Below are positions 48,271 to 60,300 of a stretch of 64,000 nucleotides of DNA, piece by piece (the stretch's first letter is position 1; every line of letters begins with the position of its first letter). The stretch spans positions 2,975,501 through 3,039,500 of the forward strand of contig PQWQ01000003.1 of NCBI GenBank assembly GCA_002943765.1, written 5' to 3'. A model generated the notes under the pieces. The model saw only the letters and a program-made list of their open reading frames with translations, ran no database searches and was not told where the DNA came from. The DNA comes from Psoroptes ovis (Eukaryota > Arthropoda > Arachnida > Sarcoptiformes > Psoroptidae). A program made the translations under genes and the position numbers.

Positions 48271-50835
48271 TCATAGTTTATGTTTTTGTTCCGAACCAAA
48301 ACGTATTATTGGAAAATAAATATTTTCAGTAAAATTAAAGTCAACGATTCCCTATTGGATGAATATATTTGGGAATTTTACAAAAAATCAAGAAAATATT
48401 TCAAACAATCAAACTCACATTATTATTATGACCAGATAGAAATAACTTGAGCACAATATTATTGGTTTTTGTTACTTTGATATATGATTGCACCTACGAT
48501 TTTAATATGAGATTGATTAAAAAAATTTCAAAATTCGAATAATTTCCAAAATACCTCATTTTTAAATGTAGAATCATTTTGTAGTAATTCGAAATATTTT
48601 TTAGCTTGTTCAAACAATTGACATGATTCAATGTAAAGTTGTTTGGTTGATTTCGATGAAGATGATGATGATACATCGCTATTATTGGTATTATTCTTAT
48701 CAATATATTGATCAAAACAATTACGATATGTTTGATATGATTGTAACAATGAATGGTCATTAAATTGTAATAAAGGTGCAAAACGATGTTTATATCTTAT
48801 TTCTTCATTATTGATACAATTATTCAATGTTTTGATTTTCTTATCGATCATGATGGCAATCATTAAACGATACATTGCTGATGACATATAATTTAAACCT
48901 TTATAATAAGTTGAATATGATTCATGAAAATTGAATTTTCGATTATTATCATTTTGATTATTGCGTAGAAATTTTGATTTGGATTTTTTTCTACTGATGT
49001 TTTTATTGCTATTAGTATTATTGATATTATTGCTGCCATTTATTGATATTTGGTTATTAGTGGAACCTATTATTTAATCATTGGATAAATTTGAAAATTG
49101 GAAAATTTAATACGAAAAATATAAATGATAAATAATACATGAAATACTTACTGAGAAATAATTCATTTTCAATATAATTTTCCAAGGCACGTTTAATAAT
49201 CAATGATAAATAGTTCCAAATATGATCTAATTCGAAATAAATATATCCAAATTCACGAATTGAATACAATTCTAATTCAAATCCAGTCAATAAATATTTT
49301 GACAAAAAATAAAATTTGTAAAATAGAATCCAAATCGATAAATGATCACAATTTGAACGATTTAATAAAATCTGTTCTAATATCGAACATTGTTCTAACA
49401 CATGAACAATATCTTTTGATATTATTGATAATTTTCCACGTTGACTTGTACGATTATGTCCATAAATTTGTAATATTTTTTTAAAATATTTAGAACAATT
49501 ATAAAAAACCGATTCAACAAGCTCTTTTATTGCTTGATCTAGTTGTAATTTACCATATAATATTGGCGGTTTAATAAAACGTTTACATGATTCTTTTATG
49601 ATCGATATAAAATCACGTTCACCAAAGACACTATCTTTATCTTCATGTGGTAAATAGAACAATTGTAATAATGAACGCGATAAAACGCATGACGGCTTAT
49701 GTTGGCTGTATAAATCAAAAAATCTAATCACATCAATTAAATTTTCACAATCTTTTACTTTCAATAATTCACGAAATCGCTTCAATAATTCTCTCATATC
49801 TTCTATTGTTTCATTACGATTTTTAATTTTGGTGAAACGTGGGAAGGATGGCGTCAATAATCGCTGATTTATTAATGGTTCAAAACCAATTATTGTTGGA
49901 TAATCCAGTCTACTGTTATAACTATTATTGTTTTCGGTATTATGATCACATTTTTTAGGCTTCACACCTAAATGAATTGTAGATAACCAATCATTGAATA
50001 AATTTTCACACGAATTCAAATTTTCATTGAATTGTATGATGAATTCATCAAGTGGTATTGCATTTTGCTGGTATAAATATCTTTTAAATGTATAAAAACA
50101 TAGAAAAAAGTGTTTGGTAAAACGAATTCTAATTAAAATTGCTTCAATCATTTTGAGTCTTTTATCATCATTGATGCTGTTATTATTAATATTATTTTCA
50201 ATTTCATTACGTAAATCATCTTCAACAATTTTGAGCATTGGTAAAATTTTAGACAAATTAATATTGGTTGCTAAATCAAAACCATATGTTTTCGATTGAA
50301 AATCTTCTTCTTCATAAACGGCAGCTTTATTCATGAAATTGATTATCATATCAATAATTTTCAATATTGTTATACAAAATGTTTTCAATGTTTTATCAAT
50401 AATCAGTTGTGGATTGTGTAAAAAAACATTAATGAACATTGTTTGTGCTAATGAATGTCCATTTAACCATGTTATCAAACAAGAATAAGTGTCATCGATA
50501 ATACCAATCAATTCATCATATTCAAATGATTCTAATTTTATACGTTTTTCATTTAACATGTCATCAAAATTATACAACTTTTTTCTACTATTATCTTGAT
50601 CATTGATCATGCCGGCATCCATTTTAGGATCCATCAATTCAATGGCCGCCATAGCATCATATAATGTGAACATAGAATCATGAACCAATTCACCAAGTTT
50701 TAACTCTGAAATTTTTTTTTTAATGAATCAAAACAATCATGAAATCATTTTTGAATGCATACTTTTAGTTTGATTCCGAAATTCATCGGTAATATCGATC
50801 CAATTGTATGAGATTTTTTTCGAGAATGAATCCAT
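48271..50835 (-). CDS. NAA35: NAA35, auxiliary subunit of NatC N-acetyltransferase
   Basis: Five exons: 50763-50835, 49152-50705, 48555-49066, 48419-48493, 48271-48351; 764 residues (human 725). NAA35/Mak10 is the scaffold of NatC, which acetylates N-termini beginning Met plus a hydrophobic residue on the ribosome. Family signatures: NWIDITDEF and LKLGELVHDSMF at the N-terminus, MAAIELMDPKMDAGMI, WLNGHSLAQTMF, GFEPLINQRLLTPSFPRF, CVLSRSLLQL, GHNRTSQRGKL, LLTGFELELYS and RYKHRFAP. The last two exons are tiny and easily missed: 48419-48493 encodes VQSYIKVTKTNNIVLKLFLS, and 48271-48351 encodes VDFNFTENIYFPII, both matching the human C-terminus. Reading straight through the donor at 48554 would instead stop after six more codons. 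An Asn/Ser-rich insertion replaces the Lys-rich linker of human NAA35. Confidence 0.94.
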
Positions 50836-51289
50836 ACTTTTCAATTATTCTTTGATTTTAAATCAGCTTTAATCCTCAAATTCTGTTCAAATCCTCACAA
50901 ACACGTTTGTTTACACAAGTAAATGTAAATAATTAAAATGAAAATTCTTCGAAAGTCCAAAAAAATTGAAGAAAAATTCGCATCCGTTGTATATGAACGG
51001 TCCAATTATCAATCGAATTCGGCCATCATTTTTTTTTATAAGGCGGCGCCTAAATGAGCTATTTGAAAGTGAGTCGATATAAAAACAAAGTACAAAACAA
51101 AAATTCGTTGTTTTTTGCGTTCTAATTTCATCACTCATTTTATCATTTCGATTTTGTCTTTTTTGGTGGTCAAATATATAAAAGTGTGAGATCACGCCGT
51201 TTCTCAAAGAAAATTCCAAATTATTTCGATCATTTTATATCATAATTTTCTTCATTTTTGAAAATTTTTGACATTAAAAAAAATCAATC
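50836..51289. promoter_or_regulatory. Divergent promoter region, NAA35 / ALYREF
   Basis: 454 bases between head-to-head start codons. On the ALYREF side a TATATAAAAG motif lies at 51175-51184, about 105 bases before the ATG, a plausible TATA box. A GC-richer aggcggcgcc (about 51041-51050) lies midway. Promoter function is inferred from position. Confidence 0.5.
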
Positions 51290-52851
51290 ATGTCTGAACG
51301 TATTGATATGTCTTTGGATGATATTATTAAACATGATCGTATTACAACTGGACGTGGACGTAAGCGTGGTGGTGCAAAAAATGCCACTCGTAATGGTCTC
51401 GGCAATCGTGGTGCCGTTAGTGGTGGAAGAAAATCGGTTAGTATTCGCAAAATTGGTGCAACTTCTCGTCAAATGAAAGCTGGAAATAATCGTCGCAAAA
51501 AGAATGTGGTAAATGAAGGTAGCTTGAATTTCCGTAAATTAATTCTCTTAATTTTTAGCCAAGAGTATTGCCAGATAAATGGACACATGACAAATTTGTC
51601 GCTGATGTTAAATCCGCAACTTTGATGATTTCAAATCTAGATTTTGGTGTATCAGGTATCGATTCGATTTCTATCTTTTTTATGAACTTTTTACTCTGTT
51701 GAAGGAAAAATTTATTTTATGAAAAAACTAATTCAACCTCAAATAACTACTATATTATCAAATATTATATTTCAAGATCAAGATATTCGTGAATTATTCT
51801 CGGAATTTGGTCCTTTGAAAAAAGCAGCTGTACATTATGATTCATCTGGTCGATCACTTGGCAAAGCTGAAGTAATTTTTTTCAAGATTAACGACTCCAT
51901 TCGTGCCATGAAGAAATACAATGGAGTACCACTCGACGGTAAATTTGAATTCCTTGATGTTTGATATTATTATTGTAAATGGATATGAATTGTTGATGCG
52001 CTGTTATTGTCACTGCAATAATTTGCGATAATTTATTTATATTTGTTATGAGTCCTAACAGAACAAATGTTGTCACCCGTTGACAATTTGGAATACTCGC
52101 CCATTCAAATTCATTAATGACCTTTTTTCTCTAAAATGGTATCAGTGCGAAAGATTTTTCTCAGAATTGATTTTTTATGAAAACGGGTCTGAATTATGAT
52201 CCTGATTTTTGAAAGTGAATGTTTCATTTTTTTGTGCCTGATGAATGTTGGCGATGATGGTAATCCTCGTCTCAACGCGCTGTTTATTAGCAATAATATA
52301 TAAATGATGACATTTATCTTGAACATTGAACACTTTATAAACGGGCAGCAACAGCAGTATTGCATCAGTTTGTGATTTTGTTGAAGTCAACCTTCATCAC
52401 TATCAATCAATATTCAGCTACAAACATATCCATGATGAATAATGCATCCAAACATTTCGTCTAACCAAAGTCCTTGTGTATTATTATATACCTGTATTAT
52501 TATAAATTTAGGACGTCCTATGCAAATACAACCAGTGGTAACAACGACGGCCTCAAATATCGCATCTCGTATCGGTAATCCTGATTCATTTAAAAAAAAT
52601 ATTAATGCCGCTGGTGGTGGTAATAAGCCTCGTGGAATCGGTCGTGGTGGTCCGGTGCGAAATGCTGGCCGTCGTGGACGAGGCGGACGCATCGGTCAAC
52701 GTGCTGGAACACAACGGTAAAAATCGAGTTTTATTTCTATTCATAGATTTCTTATTTTTGTGTTTTTTATAGTGGACAAAAAAAAGTTCCCACAGCCGAT
52801 GAATTGGATGCTGATCTTGACGCTTATGCAAACAAAGTACGTAATATATAA
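51290..52851 (+). CDS. ALYREF: ALYREF/THOC4 mRNA export adaptor
   Basis: Exons 51290-51508, 51559-51655, 51777-51938, 52512-52716, 52773-52851. REF/Aly is the TREX adaptor that links spliced mRNP to the export receptor NXF1. Both UAP56-binding motifs are present: N-terminal MSLDDIIKHDR and C-terminal ADELDADLDAYANK. A Gly/Arg/Lys-rich arm leads into RVLPDKWTHDKF and an RRM (LMISNLDFGVSDQDIRELFS, GPLKKAAVHYDSSGRSLGKA, KKYNGVPLDGRPMQI), followed by a second RGG-rich arm (RGIGRGGPVRNAGRRGRGGR). Introns 1 and 2 are small; intron 3 is 573 bases. The end is ambiguous: reading on gives ANKVRNI-stop at 52851, but a strong donor gtacgt at 52837 with an acceptor near 52899 would give ANKI-stop. Confidence 0.94.
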
Positions 52852-53092
52852 ATTTCTACTGTCTCATTAATTAAAATTCTCGCAATTTATCAATCTAGAT
52901 ATGATTTTTTGTACCAGAAATTACATTTGAATCTCAAACGAAAACAAAACCATCATTTTCATCGTTATTATATAAGAAATAATAAATCCAATCATCAATT
53001 TTTCTTTATTTTGTATTTAAATATTTAAAATCGAAAAAACCCATAAATTTAGACTTTTAATTTTATTCTTATTCAGTTTAAAAATAATTTCA

Positions 53093-54000
53093 TTATCTTT
53101 GAATAACCATTATTACTTGTATAATTATATAACAAAAAATTGATAATAAAAAATGATTATAGAATTGACTCGAAATTATAAATAAATTATGATTATTACT
53201 CATGTTAGCATTCGAATTATTATTATGATTGGAGCTATTAAGATTTTCATTATTATTAAAAACATTATTAGAATGATGATTCCACCAAAATGAGAAGCGT
53301 AATGATGTAAAATATATCAATTCGAATGTAATCAATAAAATTACATAATTGAATTTATAATATGAACCAATTGAAAATATCAATAATATTAATAATTTCA
53401 TATTCATCATATACATCAAAAACCAAATCAATATCAATGATAGTAATGAATTTTGTTGTTGTTGATAAAGTTTTGATTGTTGTAATGTTTTATAATGTAT
53501 TGGTGATGATATTAATGATACTTTTCTCGGAAACGGTTTATCTCTTGGTGGTAATTGTTGCTGTTGTTGTTGATTTTGATTTGAATCCTTGATTATTGGT
53601 GCTGATGATGATTGTTCTGTATTCTATTTTAAGTAATGGAAAAAAATTAAATTTAATTTTAAAAAAAAAGAAAATCAAAATCAAATGATTTAAAATTATT
53701 CAAATGTATTACATGTAGTTCTTGATGTGATTGAGCATCAAATGCATTAAAATTCGATGATAATGATGATGGTGATGATAATAAATTTTCATATTCATGA
53801 TTATTTTGATTACCATTATTATTTTCATTGAAATTTGATGATATCGTTGCCGATGATGATGATGATGATGTTGATTGAACACCAAATATACGATTCATAC
53901 GATTTTCTGAATTGGCCAATATTTTTGCACGTCTTAATCTTGCACGTTTTTCAGCTTGTGATAGTGTTGTTGATGATGACGATGATGTTGTGGTTTCCAT
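53093..54000 (-). CDS. CAMLG: CAMLG/GET2-like receptor for tail-anchored protein insertion
   Basis: Two exons, 53713-54000 and 53093-53623; 272 residues (human CAMLG 296). The N-terminal cytosolic motif LSQAEKRARLRRAKILANSE followed by NRMNRIFG closely matches CAML (LSASQRRAELRRRK ... NSEQRINRIMG), the segment that binds the TRC40/GET3 ATPase. A long Asn/Ser/Gln linker follows, then three or four hydrophobic segments in the C-terminal half (53130-53470: LLSLILIWFLMYMMN, LLILLIFSIGSYYKF, NYVILLITFELIYF, and LLSIFCYIIIQVIMVI at the end). CAML with WRB/GET1 forms the ER insertase for tail-anchored proteins, a client class that includes the BCL2-like protein in this window. The membrane half is diverged, so the call rests mainly on the N-terminal motif and topology. 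Confidence 0.78.
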
Positions 54001-54145
54001 GATTGAATGATTTTTTAAATTTGAAATTTTGAATCAAAAATTTTAAATCGAAATTTGTGAATTTATTTTCTTTCAAAAAAATTATCATTAAAATTGTTTA
54101 CTTTGCACACAAAAAAAATGAAAAAAAAAATCAACACACAAAAGC

Positions 54146-54174
54146 AAAAATAATCGATTAAATCGATTATTTTT
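54146..54174. repeat. 29-bp perfect palindrome with TAATCGATTA core motifs
   Basis: Left arm 54146-54159 and right arm 54161-54174 are exact reverse complements (14 bases each) around one A at 54160. Each arm contains TAATCGATT, a homeodomain/Cut-like sequence. It sits between the bHLH stop codon (54203) and the CAMLG start (54000), so it could act as a CAMLG promoter element or in 3' end formation of the bHLH gene. Confidence 0.8.
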
Positions 54175-54202
54175 GAAATTAAAAAAAAAATTCAAATTTC
54201 TT

Positions 54203-54790
54203 TTATGATTTCAAAATATCTTCCAAATATTTGATATATGAAATTGCTAATCGTAATGTTTCCACTTTCGAAAGCCGTTTTTCACGTTGTTCCGATGATA
54301 ATGGTAAATGTAAACGTAAACGTTCAAAACCATCATTTACATTGCGGACACGTGTACGTTCACGTTCATTACGGCGTTTTATAAATGTTTTTGTATTATT
54401 ATTATTAAAATAATTAGGCTGTTGCCGGAGATAATCTTTTTGTTGTCGATTACCATCATCATCATCATTGAAATTATCATTTAAATCACAAAAATTTGGT
54501 AATGGTATGCGATATTTTGGACTAAACGGGTCTTTTCTATCCTCTTGTTCTTCATCATCATCATCGTCATTATCATTATCATAATCTTCTTCTGCTTGTC
54601 CATAATCATTGACAATATTATCGATCATTACATTTTTATCATTGCTACAACAACATTGTAAATCAATAGTCATAAATGTTAAAACATTGCTATTATCATT
54701 CATCATGATTGTTGTCGTGGTAGATGATGATCCAAATGTTTGTTGTTGATCCATATCGATTATGTCCATTTTTTCCAATGATTGAATCAA
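54203..54790 (-). CDS. Achaete-scute family bHLH factor (ASCL3/4/5-like)
   Basis: Single exon, 195 residues. The bHLH occupies about 139-195: basic region RRNERERTRVRNVNDGF, helix 1 ERLRLHLP, a short loop with EKRLSKVETLR, and helix 2 LAISYIKYLEDILKS at the very C-terminus. The KRLSKVETLR signature and the NERER basic region are those of achaete-scute proteins, and closest from memory to ASCL3/4/5 rather than proneural ASCL1. The N-terminal part is Asp/Asn-rich with an aromatic FSPKYRIPLPNF stretch that recalls the FYCPEKY-type motif of ASCL3. Such factors bind E-boxes as heterodimers with E-proteins and specify neural, sensory or secretory cells. Two in-frame Met codons (residues 1 and 8) are possible starts. 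Absence of introns is usual for this family. Confidence 0.88.
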   Translation of the reverse strand: MIQSLEKMDIIDMDQQQTFGSSSTTTTIMMNDNSNVLTFMTIDLQCCCSNDKNVMIDNIVNDYGQAEEDYDNDNDDDDDEEQEDRKDPFSPKYRIPLPNFCDLNDNFNDDDDGNRQQKDYLRQQPNYFNNNNTKTFIKRRNERERTRVRNVNDGFERLRLHLPLSSEQREKRLSKVETLRLAISYIKYLEDILKS

Positions 54791-55284
54791 CAGAGAGTAT
54801 ATTCATTATCAAGTTATCATTATTCAAATGAACGATGCATAATGCATCGAATCTTTTCTTTCCAATCAAATTTAATATTCATTCATTTGTAAAAATGCTA
54901 TAAATATTGAATTGAATGAACGATATGCATCATTGACATCGACACGGATGCATCGAAGAATGTATGTTTTTCGCTATTGTTTTGTATGAATGGAAAACAT
55001 CCGAACCAACATAAAAAACGCGTGCATTTTCATTGTAAACTTGGAAAAAACAAGAATTCATGATAGGCACCTGGTATTCAAAGTAAACAAAAATTTTCCA
55101 AAAAAAAGACAATCAAAACTTGCCATATTCTCATATATGTTCGAATGGATATCAAATTCCTATTACATTTTAATGATAATAATAATCCATTAGGAAGAAA
55201 AAAATTGTATAAATAATTAATAAAATTTTTTATTTAACAAAAATGATTAATTATTTGTAATATTTATGTGTCTGTTTGTTGTTG
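54791..55284. other. bHLH gene promoter side and Inscuteable 3' flank
   Basis: About 490 bases with no coding exon. The part next to the bHLH start carries the ATGCAT cluster described separately and CAAATG/CATTTG hexamers (54825-54830, 54883-54888) that fit a loose E-box pattern. The right side should hold the Inscuteable 3' UTR. Confidence 0.45.
54833..54954. promoter_or_regulatory. Cluster of four ATGCAT sites upstream of the bHLH gene
   Basis: ATGCAT occurs at 54835-54840, 54842-54847, 54925-54930 and 54948-54953, within 165 bases upstream of the bHLH ATG. The first two form a perfect 17-base palindrome (CGATGCAT, A, ATGCATCG; 54833-54849), and the last lies inside GATGCATC. It resembles a clustered binding site; the cognate factor is unknown (POU octamers share ATGCA). 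Confidence 0.45.
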
Positions 55285-57366
55285 TTAAACTAATGATTCA
55301 TTTTTAATTGAATATTTCATGAATATATCTTGCAGTTTTAAATCGATCAAATCGATTGCATTCAATTCTTTGAATGGTAAACGACCGATTGATTGTGAAA
55401 TACGTTTAATGGCTGCAATCGTTGCCAATAGTACTGTGTCTGAATAATTTCTTTCTTTTGGTTCTTTACACAATTGTATTAAGCGTTTTACACCGTTTAA
55501 TTTATAAATTATTTTAGCCGTACTTTTATTCGTTCCTAAACGTGCTAATGCAACCGATATTTTTTGCTGTATCCTTTCGATTGATAATTGTATTGTTTTA
55601 GGTTGTTGATGATGATCAATCATATTATTCAATGTAGTTGTATTCAATAATGTTTGTATTAAAAATATTAAACCACCACTGCTAACAACAATTAAATGAT
55701 ATTTTTGTGACATATTTGCTAATAAAGTTATTATTTGATCTTTTAATAATAATAATGATGATAATGCTTTTGTATTCGTTTGGGATTGATCACAATTAAT
55801 TTCATTTTCAAATCGTTCGAAATATTTTCTCGATTCATTCATAATCAATGATAATATATCATATTTCATCAATACATCAATACTTATGAACGATATATTG
55901 GCTAATGTTGCACAACACATTAAAAATATTTGTTCATTTTCATTGTCATCATTATTATTATCAGCTAATTTTTTGATAATCAATGTTAAACCATTAACCA
56001 ATTCATTGATCAATAATTTATAATCGAATTCACTGCTTAATTTATTGCTGTTATCAATGAATATTGTTGTAATCTGTACTAAAAATGCAATCATTTCTTT
56101 CTGTAGAACCATATCATTATCAAATGATAGTATTGTTGATAGAATTTTCTTATTGATTTGAAATTCATTAAATATTTGATAAATAGCATTATGATTCGAT
56201 GATAAATATGTTAATACTCGTAATGTTGCTGCTTTTATTTGTTTAGTTTCATTCGGGGTTATGTTGAAATAATAATTATTATAATTATTTTCCAATATGT
56301 TTAATAGATAATTGATGATTTTCTGGTTATCAATAAATAATCGACACATATATGGGTCATTTTGTGTTAATTGCCATAATGCTAATAATGACCATTTCAA
56401 ACAAAGATGACTAGTTTTACGATTTAATGATGATACAAGTATCTAAAAGAATTAATCATGAGTTAGTTTCATGAAAAATTGATCAATCAAAAGCACTTAC
56501 CATTGATTCTTTTTTAATCGTAACATCGACTAATTGTCCAAAATTTTCTTTCAATTTACGTATATTACATTCAATTTGTGCAGTGTTATCATTATAATTA
56601 CAATTATCATAATTATGGAAATTTGTTGAGCGTTGTTGTTGTAGATTATTTCTCATTAATTTAATAATTTGTTCACAAATAATCAATACATTTGAAGATA
56701 ATTGTTTATTATTATTATCCATATTTGATGGCATATTAATTTGATGATAATCACAACCTTTACGTTTACAAATATCGATTAATGATTGTATTTTTTCATA
56801 TGTATGAAAAAATTTTTCATATAAAAAATTAATAATATTTAAATCACAATTATAAACATTCGGTAATGTATCGATTAATAAATCTAATTCATCAATAATT
56901 ATTATTGAATTATGTCTTATTTGTTGTATCGATATCTGTGCATTACGTATTGACAATGCTTCAAATGATTCTGGTGTTGTTGCGACCGATTTCGCCTGTA
57001 ATGCACTTAATGATTCGACCTCTGTCAATGATTGTAATTCATTCAACCATACTTGTATTGGTGATGTTTCAAAATAGGCCTTTTAAATGAAAGAAGAAAT
57101 TTGGCAAAAATTTAAATTGAGATGCATCAATTTAAAATATACGAAATTAACAAGCACAAAAGCAAAACCACAAGGATAATCATACACAAAGGAAATGAGC
57201 AACTTACAAATTCATAATTCGATGGACTACCACAAATACCGTAACGTTTATGATTACGATTAGCCATCATTTGTTGATGATGATTATGATGATTAGTATA
57301 AAAATTCGAGATACATTTCTGACTGATGGCCATTATTGGTGATAATTTTTCGTGAAAAATTACCAT
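55285..57366 (-). CDS. insc: Inscuteable, spindle-orientation adaptor
   Basis: Exons 57208-57366, 56501-57079, 55285-56442; 631 residues. Inscuteable links the Par3/Bazooka polarity complex to LGN/Pins and so orients the mitotic spindle. The second exon opens with a segment matching the LGN/Pins-binding peptide (FETSPIQVWLNELQSLTEVE, then SLSALQAKS). A helical linker follows, then armadillo repeats over about 250-610 (LLALWQLTQNDPYMCRLF, ALASITF-like ATLANISFISIDVL, LANMSQKYHLIV, VALARLGTNKST, GVKRLIQLCKEPKERNYSDT). The C-terminus is ESLV, a class I PDZ ligand like the ESFV of human INSC. Its N-terminal 53 residues are unlike known homologues, and an additional upstream exon cannot be excluded. 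Acc/donor phases are all 0. Confidence 0.92.
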
Positions 57367-60300
57367 TTTTTTTAGGCAAACGAACCAACGATGCTCAGGT
57401 CAATCTAAATCAATTTGAATCGATGGAAATTTCAATCAATTTTAAAACGAAAAATATTCAAAAAAAATATCCGTCCGTTTCATACGAATGTTAAAATCAA
57501 AATGAAAAAAAATTTCAACGGTCAACAACAAAAACAAACGAATGAACGATTCAAATGAAAATCAAACAAATGATTATCGTTGATCCAATAATCAAACAGC
57601 TGTCGTTTTTTCTCCCTTAATTTCTCTTTGCTTAATTATTACGAATACATTTAAAGTACATTTTCCACCATCGCCACCATCCACATCATTATTATCTTAA
57701 AAATGACACAAGCCAGACACGCGTCGATTGCATACCAGAATGAAATGAAAAGAAAAGAAACTAAACCCTGCTAAAACCCCTCGGCAAATAATCAACGAAA
57801 TAATCGAAAAGCAGCATCTGCTGTTTGGGTTAAAAGTCCTAGTTTTGGTTTTTATTGTTGCACATGGTCCACGTGCTTTAATACCACGTAAAAACAGCCA
57901 GTCAACCAACCTCATTCCGAAAATACCTTTCAAATCAATAAAATAAAAATTGATCGAATTAAATTTCGATGATTTGAACCGTATGTCGAAGTGTTATAGA
58001 CATAACAGTTGTTTCTAGCGAAATGAATTAAAATCTGATTGAACTGAAACTGCTTTTCAGTTGCACGATCACTACGACTCTTGATTATCGCGTTATTATT
58101 TGGTCACAAATGACAGATGTTCGACAAATGAGAACGGAAAAAAATGAAGCAACGAAACCCCAGGAAAAATAAATGAGAATCATTGAGAGATTGATCATCA
58201 CAAATGGCCCAACCTTTTTCAGGAAAATTACCAAACAAACACACATAAAGTTTCAACCGCCAAATTAAATGAAACGAAAAAAACGAAAAATCATCCGGGT
58301 CAAATATGGTTTCGTTGACCTTCAACCTTTGGAGTTGTTTCGTACACTTATCACAAGCATACACTGACAAAAACTAAATCAATTCCCCCCCCCAAAAAAA
58401 AACAACATAATCCATAGGAGCAAACATCATTAAAATTGAAAGTATTTTTGAGTGTTTTGGTCTTTGATATTCGATAAATTAATGAATTAATTAATTTTTC
58501 AATCATATTTTTTTACACCAAATGACAAAAATGGCAAAAGAAAAAAAATGAACAAATTAATTGAATATTATCGAATACAGAGACTAAAGCAACTAATGAA
58601 GCCAAAAAAACCAAAAAAAAAAAAAAAAAAAACCGAATTAATCAATCAAGATTTAAGACACATATTTGAATACATGTAGAGTTTGATTAATAATTTGATT
58701 GATAATTGTAATAAAAAATGGATAAAAATGAAGAAAATAATGAAGATGATAATCATCCAAGTGTTATATCCAAATGTTTGTGGTTATTATTATTATTTCA
58801 ATTGAAAATCAAAAAATCAATTGAAATTCAAATTCAAATTGAAAAAACAACCATAAATGTTCTTGAAATATTAATTTTTTCCATCTCAAAATGTACTTGA
58901 TTCACATAAATCTTTGAATTAATTTTTTAATTTTAAATTTAAAAAATTCACAGAAATCTTCCTTGGAAGACTTCTAAGACTTCCATGGAAGACATTCATT
59001 GCTTCATTGCTTTTTCACTTAACTCAACTCAAGAGTGGATTGATTGATTGTAAATACACTTGTTATAATAAGAATACTTGTTGCTGTTGTCGTTGTTTAT
59101 TTGTTTGATGAACAAATTTATCTCGATTCTAATATCAATGATGATTTGAAATTTTTTGTGTTTCTTGAATCTGTTCAAATCTGAAGTATCTCTAGCGTTT
59201 AATTTGTATTCTATTCATTCATACACATAGCAAATACACATATGAATACACACACATTTTGATAGATCATTAACAACAGCCATTAATCTTAGGTGAAAAA
59301 ATGATGATAATAATGTTGATGTTGATGATGATGATGATAATACTCAGATAGATACTACAAGAGACAAGCATATTCATATTTTTCTTTCTTATCCAAAGCT
59401 TTTTCGGTGATTAATATTCAAAAAAGATAATGAATATAAAAACGATTTATTTTTTCGGCAAACGATTTAAGAAGAATCAACGATATGAATCTTTGACCAC
59501 CGCCACCACCACCACCATCATCATCATCAAGACAAACAACATCGAAGATGCACAAGATGTTTATAATATTATTTGATTTTCTTTATATTCTTCATGTTCT
59601 TCAGCTAGAAATGGATGAAAATTATTAAAAATTCTCGTCAAACCATGACTGTGAATGTGAATATAAAAATAAATTATAAAATTTTTCTCATACTATCATA
59701 CGAATATGATCATCATCATCAGCAACATCTTCAACATCGACATTAAGAACATATGGTAATAATAATAATAATTTGGTATTATCATTATCTGTGAGTACTT
59801 GTACTTGTATGTGTGTGTTTTTTGAATATGTTTGAGTATGTTTGAAAATGTGTGTATTGAAATGAATTTCGTTTTTCGTTGATTATCTTTGAATCTTTGG
59901 ATGATATAACCACTAAATTTTCTTCATTATTCGACTAGTCATTGCAGCAAGACACACATCCAATGGGCTACCAACCGTATGGTGGTTGTAATTAAAGGAA
60001 TCATGAAACAAACAAATGAAACTGGTTGAAAATCACTTGGACTTTAACTTGTTGTTTGATCATCATCATCATCATAATAAATATTCGACGATTAATTATT
60101 ATTAATCTTGACACTTTGATCACCTCTTTATTCATCGACAATCATTTTTTTACATCTTTCTGACTCTCTGTATGTGATAATATCTGAAATAATAATAATC
60201 ATAATCATAATACAGAACGTATCCAGACACTAACATAAACAAAATAAATAAACATAGAACAAAAACTTGCCAAATAGCCATCATAAAGACAAGTGATAAT

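Noticed and set aside
48528..48554. NAA35 C-terminus read through to a TGA at 48528-48530
   Set aside because: A good donor at 48554 and two downstream exons restore the conserved C-terminus.
57697..58370. Two minus-strand open frames of 78 and 88 codons
   Set aside because: No recognisable motif or homologue and no associated exons; treated as chance frames in non-coding DNA.
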